Shown one piece after another: positions 24,801 to 34,600 of a DNA stretch of 64,000 nucleotides. The notes under the pieces are model-generated. The model was given only the letters and a program-made list of their open reading frames with translations. It had not been told where the DNA came from and did not search any database. Source of the DNA: Imbricaverruca yamaguchii. Lineage: Eukaryota > Arthropoda > Thecostraca > Neoverrucidae. How positions within the stretch are numbered: the stretch's first letter is position 1; each line of letters opens with the position of its first letter. Where the stretch lies: NCBI GenBank assembly GCA_034440575.1, contig JAOTOL010001207.1:248001-312000 (forward strand), read 5' to 3'. The translations under genes and the position numbers were made by a program.

Positions 24801-25501
24801 GTGAGGGTTACGTACGAATTATGATACGTAGTGAAATCGCTGACTCTTTCACATTGCAGTCGTGGCCATGGCCTGAAATCGCAAGTCACGGCACAGCATT
24901 TAGCAGATCTAGCATGGTAGCCGCTTCAAGCTATTTATATTATAGAAATGCAGCTGTTTGCATTCCATAATCTCATTCAAAATAGTGTGATCCCCGCATT
25001 GTCCCGACTAGACGCTGCCTCAATCACACCGTGATCTAGTAGAAGACTTGATAATAATTTAATATGCAGTTAAATTTAATGCAGTTAATACCGCCTTGCC
25101 GGCGGTATTAACTGCAAATAATATGTTGCACCACTACCACTGACCCGCACTAAACTGTATCCGTTCTTTGAAAGTAACACCGCTGCTGCCTGAATCCTGT
25201 GTACCGCGATCCTGCCACCCTGGTTTGATTTGGCCGCATAGTCCGCCCAACACCTGCATCGGACCTTCCCATCATCCTTCTGAGGTTGCTTTTTCACCTA
25301 CTATGTTCTTGTTTGTATCCTGTGCTCTTACGTCGTTGACTCGATGCTTGGATCCGTGTGTATCAGGCCTGGTGAAAATTTAATCTGATGAAGCTGTCAT
25401 ATGCTATATACGTCTTAGACATAGCAGAAAAGGTAATGCTAAGCGACATGTGCAAAACGTGCACAGGGTGGGGGGAAAATCTGAAGGACTTTAGCAAGGC
25501 A

Positions 25502-25504
<3 letters not shown>
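24801..25504. other. No gene recognised; perfect hairpin at 25,080-25,116
   Basis: 25,080-25,095 (TGCAGTTAATACCGCC) and 25,101-25,116 are perfect inverted repeats of 16 bp around TTGCC. The rest is AT-rich without recognisable content. The region lies just upstream of the hAT-like gene and could include its 5' flank, but I found no matching terminal inverted repeat downstream. Confidence 0.5.

Positions 25505-25532
<28 letters not shown>
25505..25532. repeat. (GA)n microsatellite
   Basis: A pure GA run of 28 bp. It gives the ERERER stretch at the head of the downstream frame, which I regard as non-coding; the likelier start is at 25,593. Confidence 0.95.
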
Positions 25533-25535
<3 letters not shown>

Positions 25536-25592
25536 CGATGGAAGAGGCGGGATCAAGATGTCCGTCCATACCCGATCGGATGTAGCACTGCT

Positions 25593-26216
25593 ATGGGGAT
25601 GCCTGGAGACGATGCCACGCCAACTGCACCAGCAGTATCCGCTGACTCTGACAATGATGTAGACGACCCCAGCCCAGCTGCTGTCGAGCCGGAAATGCAT
25701 GACGAGCGCAACAGTGACCTCATGGACGAGACGAGACCGACAAGGACAGTGGTCATGGACAAAGACGATGTACCGCCGACAGACGGACAAGAGACTGGAC
25801 GCAGACCTGACGAGCGTGTGGACAATATTTCAGTCGGCCACCCTGCCAACGTGGACTGGAACAGACTAAAACGTATTTCGGAAAGATTTGATGAAATCGA
25901 TGCCGATGTTGATCTTCTCGCCCGGGAATGTGTGGTTCTTCGCCACAATTTGAGCGCAGACAACCCTGGCCGGCAAATCAGTGCACTAAAAGAATCAATC
26001 GACAATCTGAAGGAAGCCGTGCAGTCAGTGCTGATGGATAGGCGTGCCGCTGGAGGTGGACAGGGAGACGCCGGGATGGACACGGACACTGACACACCAA
26101 CTGACGTTTTCCATTGGCTCGTGATGGACCACACAGGCCAGGGTGACTGTGCTCGTTGTAGCACGTGCACGCAATTCGGCGCGAGGGGTGGGGGACAAAA
26201 GCTGAGCTCTGGGTAA
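25593..26216 (+). CDS. N-terminal part of hAT-like transposase gene (acidic, coiled coil, Cys cluster)
   Basis: Open frame of 207 codons from ATG at 25,593; the frame is open further up through the GA repeat, but that start would give a simple ERERER leader. It begins with an Asp/Pro/Ala-rich acidic segment, then a probable coiled coil (NRLKRISERFDEIDADVDLL through LKESIDNLKEAVQSVL, about residues 88-148). It ends with a Cys cluster (CARCSTCTQFGARG) that could be the start of a TTF/BED-type zinc finger. Shifting frame near 26,200 gives KAELWVTKPVYLGRYKSKD, suggesting a frameshift broke the link to the next frame 130 bp downstream. GC-rich, unlike its AT-rich flanks. Function is inferred only from its neighbour. 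Confidence 0.45.
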   Translation: MGMPGDDATPTAPAVSADSDNDVDDPSPAAVEPEMHDERNSDLMDETRPTRTVVMDKDDVPPTDGQETGRRPDERVDNISVGHPANVDWNRLKRISERFDEIDADVDLLARECVVLRHNLSADNPGRQISALKESIDNLKEAVQSVLMDRRAAGGGQGDAGMDTDTDTPTDVFHWLVMDHTGQGDCARCSTCTQFGARGGGQKLSSG

Positions 26217-26349
26217 CTAAACCTGTCTATCTAGGGCGATACAAAAGCAAAGACTAATGACCCACCAGAGCTCCGACCGACATCAACGAGCAACTGAAGT
26301 CATGAACGCGACCAAACAGATACATACAATCGGTTAGCTGACAGCTGGG

Positions 26350-27927
26350 ATGATATCTAAAGGCAAGGAAATTACGTTAAAAAGTATGACGATAATCTAC
26401 AACGGTGTCCTAAGGGGACACTCGTACGAGGACCATGCTCACGAACATTTACTGCTCAACACTCTTGGCTTTGACGTGGGAAACCAGCATCAGACCGGAC
26501 CAGCCGCTGCCCAGGCCGTGGACGTCATCTATGACGTGTTTACCGACGAGGTATCGCGGCACCTCAAGACGCCGAACCCCGCGACTGGCCGCCCCCGACA
26601 CATGCACTTGACAATGGACGAATTCACTGAGGCCCATAACCAGCGGCAGGCAGTGAATTTGCGAACTCCGGACAGCGACGGCTCCCCGGTTGTCGTGCAC
26701 TGCACGACTGGCGTAGTGCGGAACTACACTGACCCAGTTCCGGACTACACGGCGACCCAAACACCGACCAGCTCTGGGACACGGGACCGACACGAGGCCG
26801 ACGGACGGGGGGTGACGAGTCACGTCGTCGATTGTCTCAGACATGACTTCGGACTTACTGACGAAGACATCAGCATTCAGGTCACCTCTTCCTCGTCTGA
26901 CTGTGAGGCAGTCTATTCTGGTAGTAAAAATGGTTTCCGCCGGATATGGAAGGAACAATTTAACGGAAGTCACGTTCATCTAGATGACCGTGACCACCGC
27001 CTCGAAAGTGATGAACGAGGAAGAAGCGACCTGGATGCTAGAGTACATGGACAGCCTGCACCAGGTGATCAGCCTATTTCAGGAGTCCAGGAGCTAATCA
27101 CATCCGCCCAGCTGGATGTGATTAGCCTGTCTTTGCAGCGGCTAATCGAAATCCGCTTCGTGGAGTACTTAGTCATGGCAGTGACCAAAGTCCTCCACAA
27201 CCGAGCTGCCATGATCAATGTTCTCCAAGACATAATCGCTCAGGGGTCGCTTTTTACTGGGTCGGCCCAGCGGGTTCTCCGGACGCTGGAGAGCCGGGAG
27301 TTTGTGATGGCGTCGCTGACCATCATCGATGTGGTGACGCCCGCTGTGGCACTGAGTAAGGCTGGCCAGTCAGCGCTGTACTCGGTGTTCCGGGACCGCC
27401 AGGAAGTGGACAAGTATCCGTTCATCCTGAACATAATTGCAGTGGGTGCATTCTCTGGCCAGCTAGAGAAGGAGGGGCCGGCGGTGGCTGACGGTACCGG
27501 TTTCCGAGGCGCCGAGGTCGGAGTGACCGAGCAGCATCGACTGCGGCGTAGTGACGTAGAACGCGACGCGACTGACATGACACGGGCGACTCAGCGACGA
27601 TCTGACCTGGTGGCGGCGATCCTGCGACTTAGTCCAACCTATCTTGACCCGACTGACATTGAACGACTCATAATTCACACATTCAACATGGACAGGATCG
27701 CCTCAACTAGCGCAGACTCCGACTATGGTGAGGTGACGTTTTCAGACCTGGCCGAACGGCTGAGTCTGGGAAGTGTGAAGCTGCCAGGCCACCCGTGCAG
27801 CGACAGTTCCTCAGGGACCAAATGTGTGTGCCTCGTCTCCCAGCATCGCGTTTTCAAAGAGCGCATGAGAGAGAGACACAGTGACTTCGCGGAGTGGCTG
27901 CCAACTGCCAACTGTCCAGCGGTGTAA
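26350..27927 (+). CDS. hAT-superfamily transposase-like protein (core)
   Basis: A 525-codon frame, the longest in the window that is not simple repeat. Residues 55-75 (AVDVIYDVFTDEVSRHL) and 84-101 (HMHLTMDEFTEAHNQRQAV) look like the region around the first catalytic Asp of hAT transposases (Asp90). Residues 161-190 (DCLRHDFGLTDEDISIQVTS, then SSSDCEAVYSG) match the layout of the second catalytic segment, but the expected Thr-Asp is Thr-Ser here. The C-x2-H that should follow is absent, so catalysis is doubtful. Residues 250-345 are helical, with FVMASLTIIDVVTPAVALSK, like the segment before the dimerisation domain. The closest type I can recall is the hAT-derived KIAA1586/ZMYM-like group. 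Alternative: a domesticated or decayed copy. Confidence 0.55.
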   Translation: MISKGKEITLKSMTIIYNGVLRGHSYEDHAHEHLLLNTLGFDVGNQHQTGPAAAQAVDVIYDVFTDEVSRHLKTPNPATGRPRHMHLTMDEFTEAHNQRQAVNLRTPDSDGSPVVVHCTTGVVRNYTDPVPDYTATQTPTSSGTRDRHEADGRGVTSHVVDCLRHDFGLTDEDISIQVTSSSSDCEAVYSGSKNGFRRIWKEQFNGSHVHLDDRDHRLESDERGRSDLDARVHGQPAPGDQPISGVQELITSAQLDVISLSLQRLIEIRFVEYLVMAVTKVLHNRAAMINVLQDIIAQGSLFTGSAQRVLRTLESREFVMASLTIIDVVTPAVALSKAGQSALYSVFRDRQEVDKYPFILNIIAVGAFSGQLEKEGPAVADGTGFRGAEVGVTEQHRLRRSDVERDATDMTRATQRRSDLVAAILRLSPTYLDPTDIERLIIHTFNMDRIASTSADSDYGEVTFSDLAERLSLGSVKLPGHPCSDSSSGTKCVCLVSQHRVFKERMRERHSDFAEWLPTANCPAV

Positions 27928-28324
27928 AAATTTGGTGTCCCGAGAACATCCTGCGCACCTTCCAGGACGTGCGGACTGGTCTGCACAGGGACATCCCTGA
28001 TACGGCCGAGGTGGCAGAGATATGCCTAATCATGTCTCGAAGCCAGTCCGATACAGAACGGGTGGGAAAAACTGTAAAGCACGTGAGGGTCGCTTCGAGG
28101 GAAAATTCGATAAAACAAAAGAGGAAAACAAAGATAGGGCAAAGAAAGAGGTGTTCATCATCGAGAATAAGGTGCCTTTGAGATTCTTTCCTGCGGCCGC
28201 AGTAACTGACAGATGGCTCAGAGATCACCGCCCAGCACTAAAGCGTACCGTGACTGACAGACAGTCCCTCACAGTAAGAAAACTGAACCGAGTACCCAGG
28301 CGCCTGCAATTTATGTTTTGTTAA
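27894..28324 (+). pseudogene. hAT dimerisation domain, frameshifted C-terminus of the same gene
   Basis: Past the stop at 27,927 the family text continues in other frames. In the 27,894-28,181 frame I read IPDTAEVAEICLIMSRSQSD followed by TERVGKTVKHV, which has the SxxxER signature of the hAT C-terminal dimerisation domain. After about 28,100 the likely frame is that of 28,022-28,324 (DRAKKEVFIIENKVPLRFFP then VTDRWLRDHRPALKR). Two frameshifts therefore separate the core from its C-terminal end. This argues for a recently decayed transposase rather than an intact gene, unless one of the shifts is a sequencing error. Confidence 0.5.
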
Positions 28325-28542
28325 ACATAAAAAGAGCGCTGCCAGTAAGAGACAGGAATAAATGTGTTGCAATATGTCATGACATGCTTATCATTGTATG
28401 TGCGATGTCGATGAGATGGAGGAGAGGGAGAGCGGTATCCATTATTTCACGATATGTCTGGTCTGTTCATCTGTTCATGATCTGTTTCACGATATTACTA
28501 ATGTGTGCACATCTGCACAGCGAGTGGTCATGTGAGCAAGGA

Positions 28543-28702
28543 TGGTTGGTTATTGGTTTAACGACACGTCGGGCGTTGAGTCTTAACGTCGCCAACCTCT
28601 CACGCCGATTGGTCGCGGGCGAGGAGTAGCGACAGGTGAGACTCGAACCTACAACCTTTTGATTTTGACACGAGCAGCTTATCCCTAGACCGCTCCTCCC
28701 CC
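28543..28702 (-). mobile_element. tRNA-headed SINE with target-site duplication
   Basis: On the minus strand the head (GGAGGAGCGGTCTAGGGATA) is followed by a B-box-like GGTTCGAGTCTC. Then comes a body containing CGCGACCAATCGGCGTGAG and GGTTGGCGACGTTAAGACTC, with a tail ending CCAATAACCAACCA. It is flanked by ATGTGAGCAAGGA (28,530-28,542) and ATATGAGCGAGGA (28,703-28,715), 11 of 13 matching. The body is shared with the SINEs at 51.3 and 51.75 kb. Confidence 0.75.
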
Positions 28703-28715
28703 ATATGAGCGAGGA

Positions 28716-29880
28716 AGCTAGGTTGCTGAAATGTTAATGTGGAAAAGTGTGTTCTAATTCGCATTTTGTTATGAGACACTGATCTGCACATGCATATGTA
28801 GAACAAGAACACTGTCCTGAGTATGTTGTACATGAGCGTGTGTCCCTTCAAGCAGACCAGTTTAATTGCTTTCGCATGTATTCGTTCATGCTAAAGCGCG
28901 TGTGCCGGCGTGTCAAGCCAGCGCTTTCTGCCCTTGCATTAATACTGGAAGAGCGCGAGAAGGTATGTTTGCATGGTGGGACGTTTTACCGAGCTTCCCA
29001 TAATGCATGGTATTATAGTTTTTAAGCGATTGTATCACTCAGACTTGAACGGTAATGGTTGTTGATGCAATAAGACTCATATCTTATGTTCCGAGTGTGT
29101 ATACATCATTGGCGTTGAAGGAACGTGGAACGATGGACGAACACAAGAGAAGCTGTTGCTACATTTCAACGAATCCAAGTCGCATTGGGGATATGCAAAA
29201 TAATTATCTCCGTGAGGTAGTACGATTTTGGTTTCGCTGTTGACTGGTATTCGTAGAAACTATCCACATTTCCAGTCACGCTCGCGATCGTATCGATTCG
29301 AAGTTCAGCCATGCACAATTAAAGTTGCTATTGGCTTGGTTAGTGCTTCGGTTGATGGCGTCAGTGCTGACTGTTTAGATGACCCATTTCACGCTTATAT
29401 TAAATGTTGATGGTGTGCTGTATTATTTATTTACAAAGTCAAGCTGTTTGATCGAGTTGCAGCATGGCCTTCACCAGAGATGATGCTCCCTTGAGATCAA
29501 ATGAGCGAATAATTTGTTTTGGCTCTTTGTTGTAACAGAAAATGGGACAAATAAGGTACAGATATCCCTCCTTCGATATTTTCTGATCAAACGCGATATT
29601 TCGGAATATTGGAGTACAGAGGTTCCGGGTTCACATCTTGGTAGGTTCGGACACTTTTTGCGCCATGTCTCTCCTGGTCCAAATGGTTCCTTGCCTTTGT
29701 CGTTTTATCTATATATAACCATTGGATATTTATCGTATAAATACACCGGCTGGTGCGAACAATCTATTGAGCAAAATCACAACTCTGCTGAACACATGAG
29801 AACGGGCCATCCCGCACACCCCTGAGTTGTACTGCAGGTACTGAGCCTCGACACCTCGACGGAGCTGCGTCAAGCTCCAG
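28716..29880. other. No gene recognised
   Basis: Mixed-composition DNA with short open frames (for example 29,514-29,825) and no recognisable domain or RNA structure. It separates the hAT-like gene and SINE from the broken protein-family remnant at 29.9-30.6 kb. Confidence 0.4.
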
Positions 29881-29888
29881 CGTGTCAC

Positions 29889-30660
29889 TTACGAACCAGC
29901 CGCGACTGGCTTCCTAGCGTCTGGGAATCGCTGACGGTGCTTCTCCAACACCTGGAGGAGGTACTGACGCTCCTGTTCGTTCTTCGTCACCTTCAGGTTG
30001 AACCTTTCCATCAGTGCGACGCCTCGCTCGGCCAAGTCGTTGGTGACGCGCAGTCTTGCCACCTTCTGGGGGTCGGCGACATATCGCTGGTCGTTGGGCC
30101 AGCTCGCTGGCTCGGTGGACAGGAGCTCGTCGTCTGGACAGGAGCTCGTCGTCGACACCCAGAGCACGGCAGAACGACCCCGACGACTCAGTGACGAAGT
30201 CTGCCAGGGTCTTGTTGCTGATATTATCCGAGTCCAGGTCAACGATAGCACGTTTCGCGGGATTATCTGACCCCTGTCGCTCTCAGCGCCGTTACCATTT
30301 CCCGCTTGGTTTCTGCGGACGTGTCGCTGTCGAAGAGAGCGAGTGGCACCAGCCTCTCGCATTCACATCACACCACAGATGTGATGTGAACGTCCTGGCC
30401 ACCGCCTTGGCCAGCTTCTTATCCTCGTAGCCGACGATGCTCTGGAGGAGAGCGAGGTCGTTCGCCGGCGCGGCAGCTGGGGTCGGAGCGTTGAACCAGG
30501 CCGAGATGTAGAGGACGAGAGCGAAGTTGACGAACCTCTTCAAGCCATCACGCTCTGTCTTCGTGAGCGCGAACTGGTTGCCCTACGCTACGCTACTCAT
30601 TCTCTTACATATCTTCTCTTCAACCGAAACCAGCCGATATCACCACACGGCGGCAGGCTG
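29889..30660 (-). pseudogene. C-terminal remnant of a second repeat-associated protein family
   Basis: The minus-strand text reads, in order and across frames: ALTKTERDGLKRFVNFALVL and YISAWFNAP (about 30,460-30,570), LALLQSIVGYEDKKLAK, then after a frameshift VPLALFDSDTSAETKREMV, then NKTLADFVTESSGSFCRALG, then VTNDLAERGVALMERFN and ERQYLLQVLEKHRQRFPDA, ending at a stop near 29,892. From memory this order is typical of the C-terminus of an uncharacterised family found repeatedly in arthropod genomes. At least three frame changes exist, one explained by a 19-bp tandem duplication at 30,117-30,153 (GGACAGGAGCTCGTCGTC twice). No catalytic role is known to me. Confidence 0.6.
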
Positions 30661-30671
30661 GCAAAACTCTC

Positions 30672-30893
<222 letters not shown>

Positions 30894-30898
30894 CGCAC

Positions 30899-31567
30899 TG
30901 TTGGGATGTAAACGACCACAACGTACAATGAAAGCGTCTGCAGCTCGGCACTGGGGCTCTGTTGGGCCATGTAGACACGCAACAGTCTGCTTTGTGCGGC
31001 GTGCCACCGCGCCATACTGAGCTGGCCGTGAATGCGCTGCGCTACTTCGCTTCCATCGCCCGAAGTCACACACTGGGTGCACTACAACAGCAGGCGCAGA
31101 TCTGATCTCAGATTGCGCCTAACATCACCTGACAGCGGCGGCAGCTCAGCCGTAGTCAGGGGCTGGAACTGAGCGACAGGCAACTGGTGCACCGGGCCCG
31201 GCAGCAGCTTGCCGATAGGAACCGAGAAGCTGGAGGGACTGGTGTTCGGCCCATCGAGCCTCTTGAAGAGGGCTCTGTAGGGCAGCTCGGCCTGATGGAG
31301 GAGGCAGGCCGCGCGGGTCAGCGGCCGGCCTAGCACCTTTTCGAATTGGGCCATCCAGCCGCCTTGCCAGCCCACCACCTCGTTAGTCCCATCGCCTCCC
31401 ACCGCATGGATGGCATTGGCCTGTATGCTGCGCTCAACCAGAAAGCGCAGCAGCTGCTGGGCGATAGCCGCTCCGGTGTGCCGCACTTCACAGTGCCAGA
31501 CAAATACATCGTTCGGGTGGGCGTTCACGGATACGCCGTAAACCTTTTCGTGTCGGGTCCCTGCCAC
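30899..31567 (-). pseudogene. Transposase-like protein, left arm and loop of fold-back copy 2 (broken)
   Basis: On the minus strand, 31,567 to 31,082 encodes the most N-terminal portion visible anywhere in the window: VYGVSVNAHPNDVFVWHCEV, then HAVGGDGTNEVVGWQGGW (candidate second catalytic Asp with Asn), then AACLLHQAELPYRALFKRLD (candidate C/H pair). A TAG at 31,082-31,084 (TTG-TAG-TGC where copy 1 has GTG-CAG-TGC) interrupts it, after which the same frame continues ([20 protein letters not shown] and [20 protein letters not shown]) until the microsatellite. The first catalytic Asp expected upstream is absent, as the loop ends there. Confidence 0.6.
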
Positions 31568-31569
31568 CC

Positions 31570-32528
31570 GTGCCGTGTCGGACCGAGCTGCCCTACAGAG
31601 CCCTCTTCAAGAGGCTCGATGGGCCGACTACCAGTCCCTCCAGCGTCAGGAGTCCCATCGGCAAGCTGCTGTTGGGCTCGGTGCACCAGTTGCCTGTCGC
31701 TCAGTTCCAGCCCCTGACAACGGCTGAGCTGCCGCCGCTGTCAGGTGATGTTAGGCGCAATCTGAGATCAGATCCGCGCCTACTGTTGTAGTGCACCCAG
31801 TGTGTGACTTCGGGCGATGGAAGCGAAGTAGCGCAGCGCGTTCACGGCCAGCTCAGTATGGCGCGGTGGCACACCGCACAGAGTAGACTGTTACGTGTCT
31901 ACATGGCCCAACAGAGCCCCAGTGCCGAGCTGCAGACGCTTTATTGTACGTTGTGGGCGTTTACATCCCAACAGTGCTGGCAATTAGACATCGGCCGGAC
32001 CTGGTGGAGGCGCCGCACCACCTGTACGCCCAGCTCAAGACGCAGCGCCGCCACATGACCGGCGATGATCTGACCGAAGTGCAGGGGAGACTCTGCGGGA
32101 ACGCCATGATGGCGCAGCCTGAAGCCGTCGTCCTCGGCATGCTCGGGGACGAATGCCGAGAGGTCCAGGCCCGAGCTATCCAGCTCATCGGTAAGGCCCG
32201 TCAGCGCCGGCAGCCTGGGCAGCCAGTCCGGGCTTACAAATGCCCAGAAATCAATCTCCGGGCCAGAAGAATCTCCATGGAGTTTGTGGATTTGCAGCAT
32301 CACCAGGCAGATATCGAGCCACCTCTGACCCGCCCACTTGGCGGCGATGATCTGGCGCGTCTGCTGGACGAGCCTCTGCCAACTGGCATTCCCTGCCACA
32401 CGCAGGCGGCGGAGCGAAGTGTAAAGCTGACCATGCAGTCGGCGGCGGCTGTCACCGGCAGGGACCGCCAGGGCGGCTGTAGCCTGAATAAGGTGGCCTT
32501 CCGTCGCCGGTTGCGAGCCAGTGAGTGA
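31570..32528 (+). pseudogene. Transposase-like protein, right arm of fold-back copy 2 (broken)
   Basis: Plus-strand mirror of the left-arm frame, starting at ELPYRALFKRLDG. It carries the same TAG (TTG-TAG-TGC, stop at 31,789-31,791) as the left arm of this copy. The frame continues to about 31,930, then one frameshift (the missing A of CTTTCATTGTACG) moves the text to the frame of 31,944-32,528, which has TVLAIRHRPDLVEAPHHLYA, MMAQPEAVVLGMLGDE and GIPCHTQAAERSVKL. It ends RRRLRASE-stop. Overall slightly better preserved than copy 1 in the C-terminal half. Confidence 0.65.
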
Positions 32529-33339
32529 GTGAGCGCCGCTGCGGCGAGTCTCAGCGCGGCGGGCTGTTGCGGCGTGCCCCGGTGGCGGCGGCGGAATGGT
32601 GGTGATAGAAGATCGGACGGAATACATAGAATACACCTTTTACTAAATACATACAGATATGAGGGGTGACACTGGTTGCATGTTGGTTACCTTGTTGCGA
32701 TTCAGGCCAGGCTTCGCAGGGCATGTTCTGCGCAGTACCACCTCTTTTCAACCAATATGTGCGATTATTTCACTGTATAATCCGTTACCATTTTTGTGTA
32801 TTTGCATCTCTAATTCACAAAAAACATAACCGATAAGTTAGTTGGGACGGTACCAGTGCATCAAGACGCCAAACCACGCTTGGTGGAAAGTGCAAACGCG
32901 TCCGTCATAAGGCATTTGGAAGGCAGCTGGGCTCGCTAGGCCTTCCATCTGTTGGCAACCCAGGGAACCGCTCGAACCTTCCATACTTCAGAAGACGAAA
33001 TATAGGGTAATCAGGCAACTAGAATCTTGGAAACGGTGCCAAAGGATCAAAAATTAATTACCTGGACGATGTAATGCTCAAGCGGAATCATTTTCCCCAC
33101 CGGTCCGCTTACGAGATGCAGAAATGTCCAAAATTTGGACCTATCCAAAATCTTCAAGTGGTCGGGGTCATCAAAAGATGTGAAAAATGTGCATTTCTGA
33201 TACTTTCATTGTGTTCACCGGCCCAAAATGCATAAAATGAGGGGGAGCTGATACCGATTTTGGTAAAAAGTGTGCAAGCCGGACCAACCCACTGTGGAGT
33301 CCATTTGGCTTCATGTCGCTGTGGGAAAAGGCAACAGCA

Positions 33340-34000
33340 ATAAACTGAGGATATGAGCTTTGTACCATTAGAAACCCTGTCATATTATCAGCAACTGGAG
33401 CTCAATAAGGTGAGCTGCGAAGAAATCAGTAGAAACTTTCGGAAGAAATTCCTCATTATGTGTGACTTTAATTTAAAAGAATATGAAAATGTTCGTGTTG
33501 GCTCCCCATCTTGTAAAATGTTTAGGAAATGCCTCGAAGACACCTGTTTTTGCATAAGTTTGTAACAGAACCAGCGAGGCAAGGCTCATTCTTGGGCCTT
33601 CTCTTCTCGCATTTAAGCTATTTAGTTCAAGACTTCACTGTATGAGAAACTCTAGGAAGAAGCGACCATGACATAGTTAGATTAATGCACATGGAGTGGG
33701 CACAATCAAAGATAATTTGGCAAAGGTTCATAATTTCAACAGATCAGACTTTGATTGCATGAGAGCGGTTTTAAATTCTATAAAATGGGAAGAAGAATTC
33801 TGCAATTTAAATGCCTGGGAAATGTTGGAGCACCTCAAATCTTACTTGAAGGAAATTCAGATAGGACATGTCCGCCAAAAGCAAAGGCGCAAAAGAAGGG
33901 TAGGAAAGCCAGCATGGCTTACGCCAGATTAAGGAAGATGCATTTAGTGTTCAAGGAATCTTCAAAAATCGTAAATCTAAGGTCGTATTAAAAAGCTATC
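33340..34000 (+). mobile_element. CR1-like LINE fragment (endonuclease C-terminus to start of RT)
   Basis: The plus strand matches 41,960-42,540 of the larger element. Frame 33,353-33,565 reads EEISRNFRKKFLIMCDFNLK, then NVRVGSPSCKMFRKCLED. Further on, SDHDIVR-like text (near 33,665) and the KQRRKRRVGKPAWLTPD segment (33,878-33,930) appear in other frames. It keeps about 15 codons of endonuclease upstream of the point where the 40-kb copy has its deletion. Many stops and frameshifts. Starts just outside fold-back copy 2. Confidence 0.8.
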
Positions 34001-34009
34001 CTAGAAAAA

Positions 34010-34600
34010 ATTGCATTACAAACCATTAGGAACCATTAGGATTTTCATAATGGTTTCAATGGTCCCTAATGATTTGAATGCTTCCTGATGGAATTTACCT
34101 GATAGTGTAGTGATCCAAATGGTCCCAATGGTATTCTACCAGGCCAATCAGAATTTCCATTCGGCAGGCTGCTGGTTCAGTGTCGTTTTCCTAATGGAAA
34201 AATATTCCGAATGGTTTTGATGGCAGTCTGCACATGCATACATTGCGTGAATAACTTTAATGCTTCCTCGGAAAGTCTCACAGGACCTACGTGCTAGCGG
34301 ATCTAGGGGATATAGCCATGGGGACCATGCCCCTCCCCCTCTAAGCGACATGAAGAGTGATATCTCCTCATCCCAAAATGTTAAACTTTAGGAAGTTTTG
34401 CTTAGGAGAAGATGGTGAACAAAATACACAACGACATGACGAACTTAGTCGGGATCGGCGAATTCGCTCCTAAGAATGTATACATTTCAAGTTCACCCGG
34501 CGGACTATAACCAGCGCAGTCTCGGGGGGAGGGTGTCTTCAATCGTCCCCCCCCCCACCCTCCCCTCAGGTTTTTCGAGGATAGTGAAGGAATTCATTAT
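34010..34600. other. No gene; ATTAGG/CCTAAT-type words on both strands
   Basis: 34,020-34,220 is rich in CCATTAGG, CCTAATG and AATGG words in both orientations, similar to the cleaner array at 35,940-36,150. The rest has C/G runs and no coding signal. Confidence 0.5.

Larger units (their letters stand above)
30899..33290. mobile_element. Fold-back (palindromic) DNA element, copy 2, left arm truncated
   Basis: Same architecture as copy 1. The minus-strand left arm runs from 30,899 to about 31,280, followed by a loop to about 31,582 and a complete right arm to 33,290 (end GCAAGCCGGACCAACCC). The loop/right-arm junction (CCGTGTCGGACCGAGCTGCC) lies at the same base as in copy 1. The left arm stops after GGGATGTAAACGACCACAAC, where the AC/ACGC array begins. 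The missing outer left arm would be about 1.3 kb by comparison with copy 1. Confidence 0.9.

Noticed and set aside
25503..28324. Endogenous viral gene
   Set aside because: I considered it because of the acidic N-terminal frame followed by a larger frame, but the LTMDEFT context and the SxxxER dimerisation-like motif fit a hAT transposase better.
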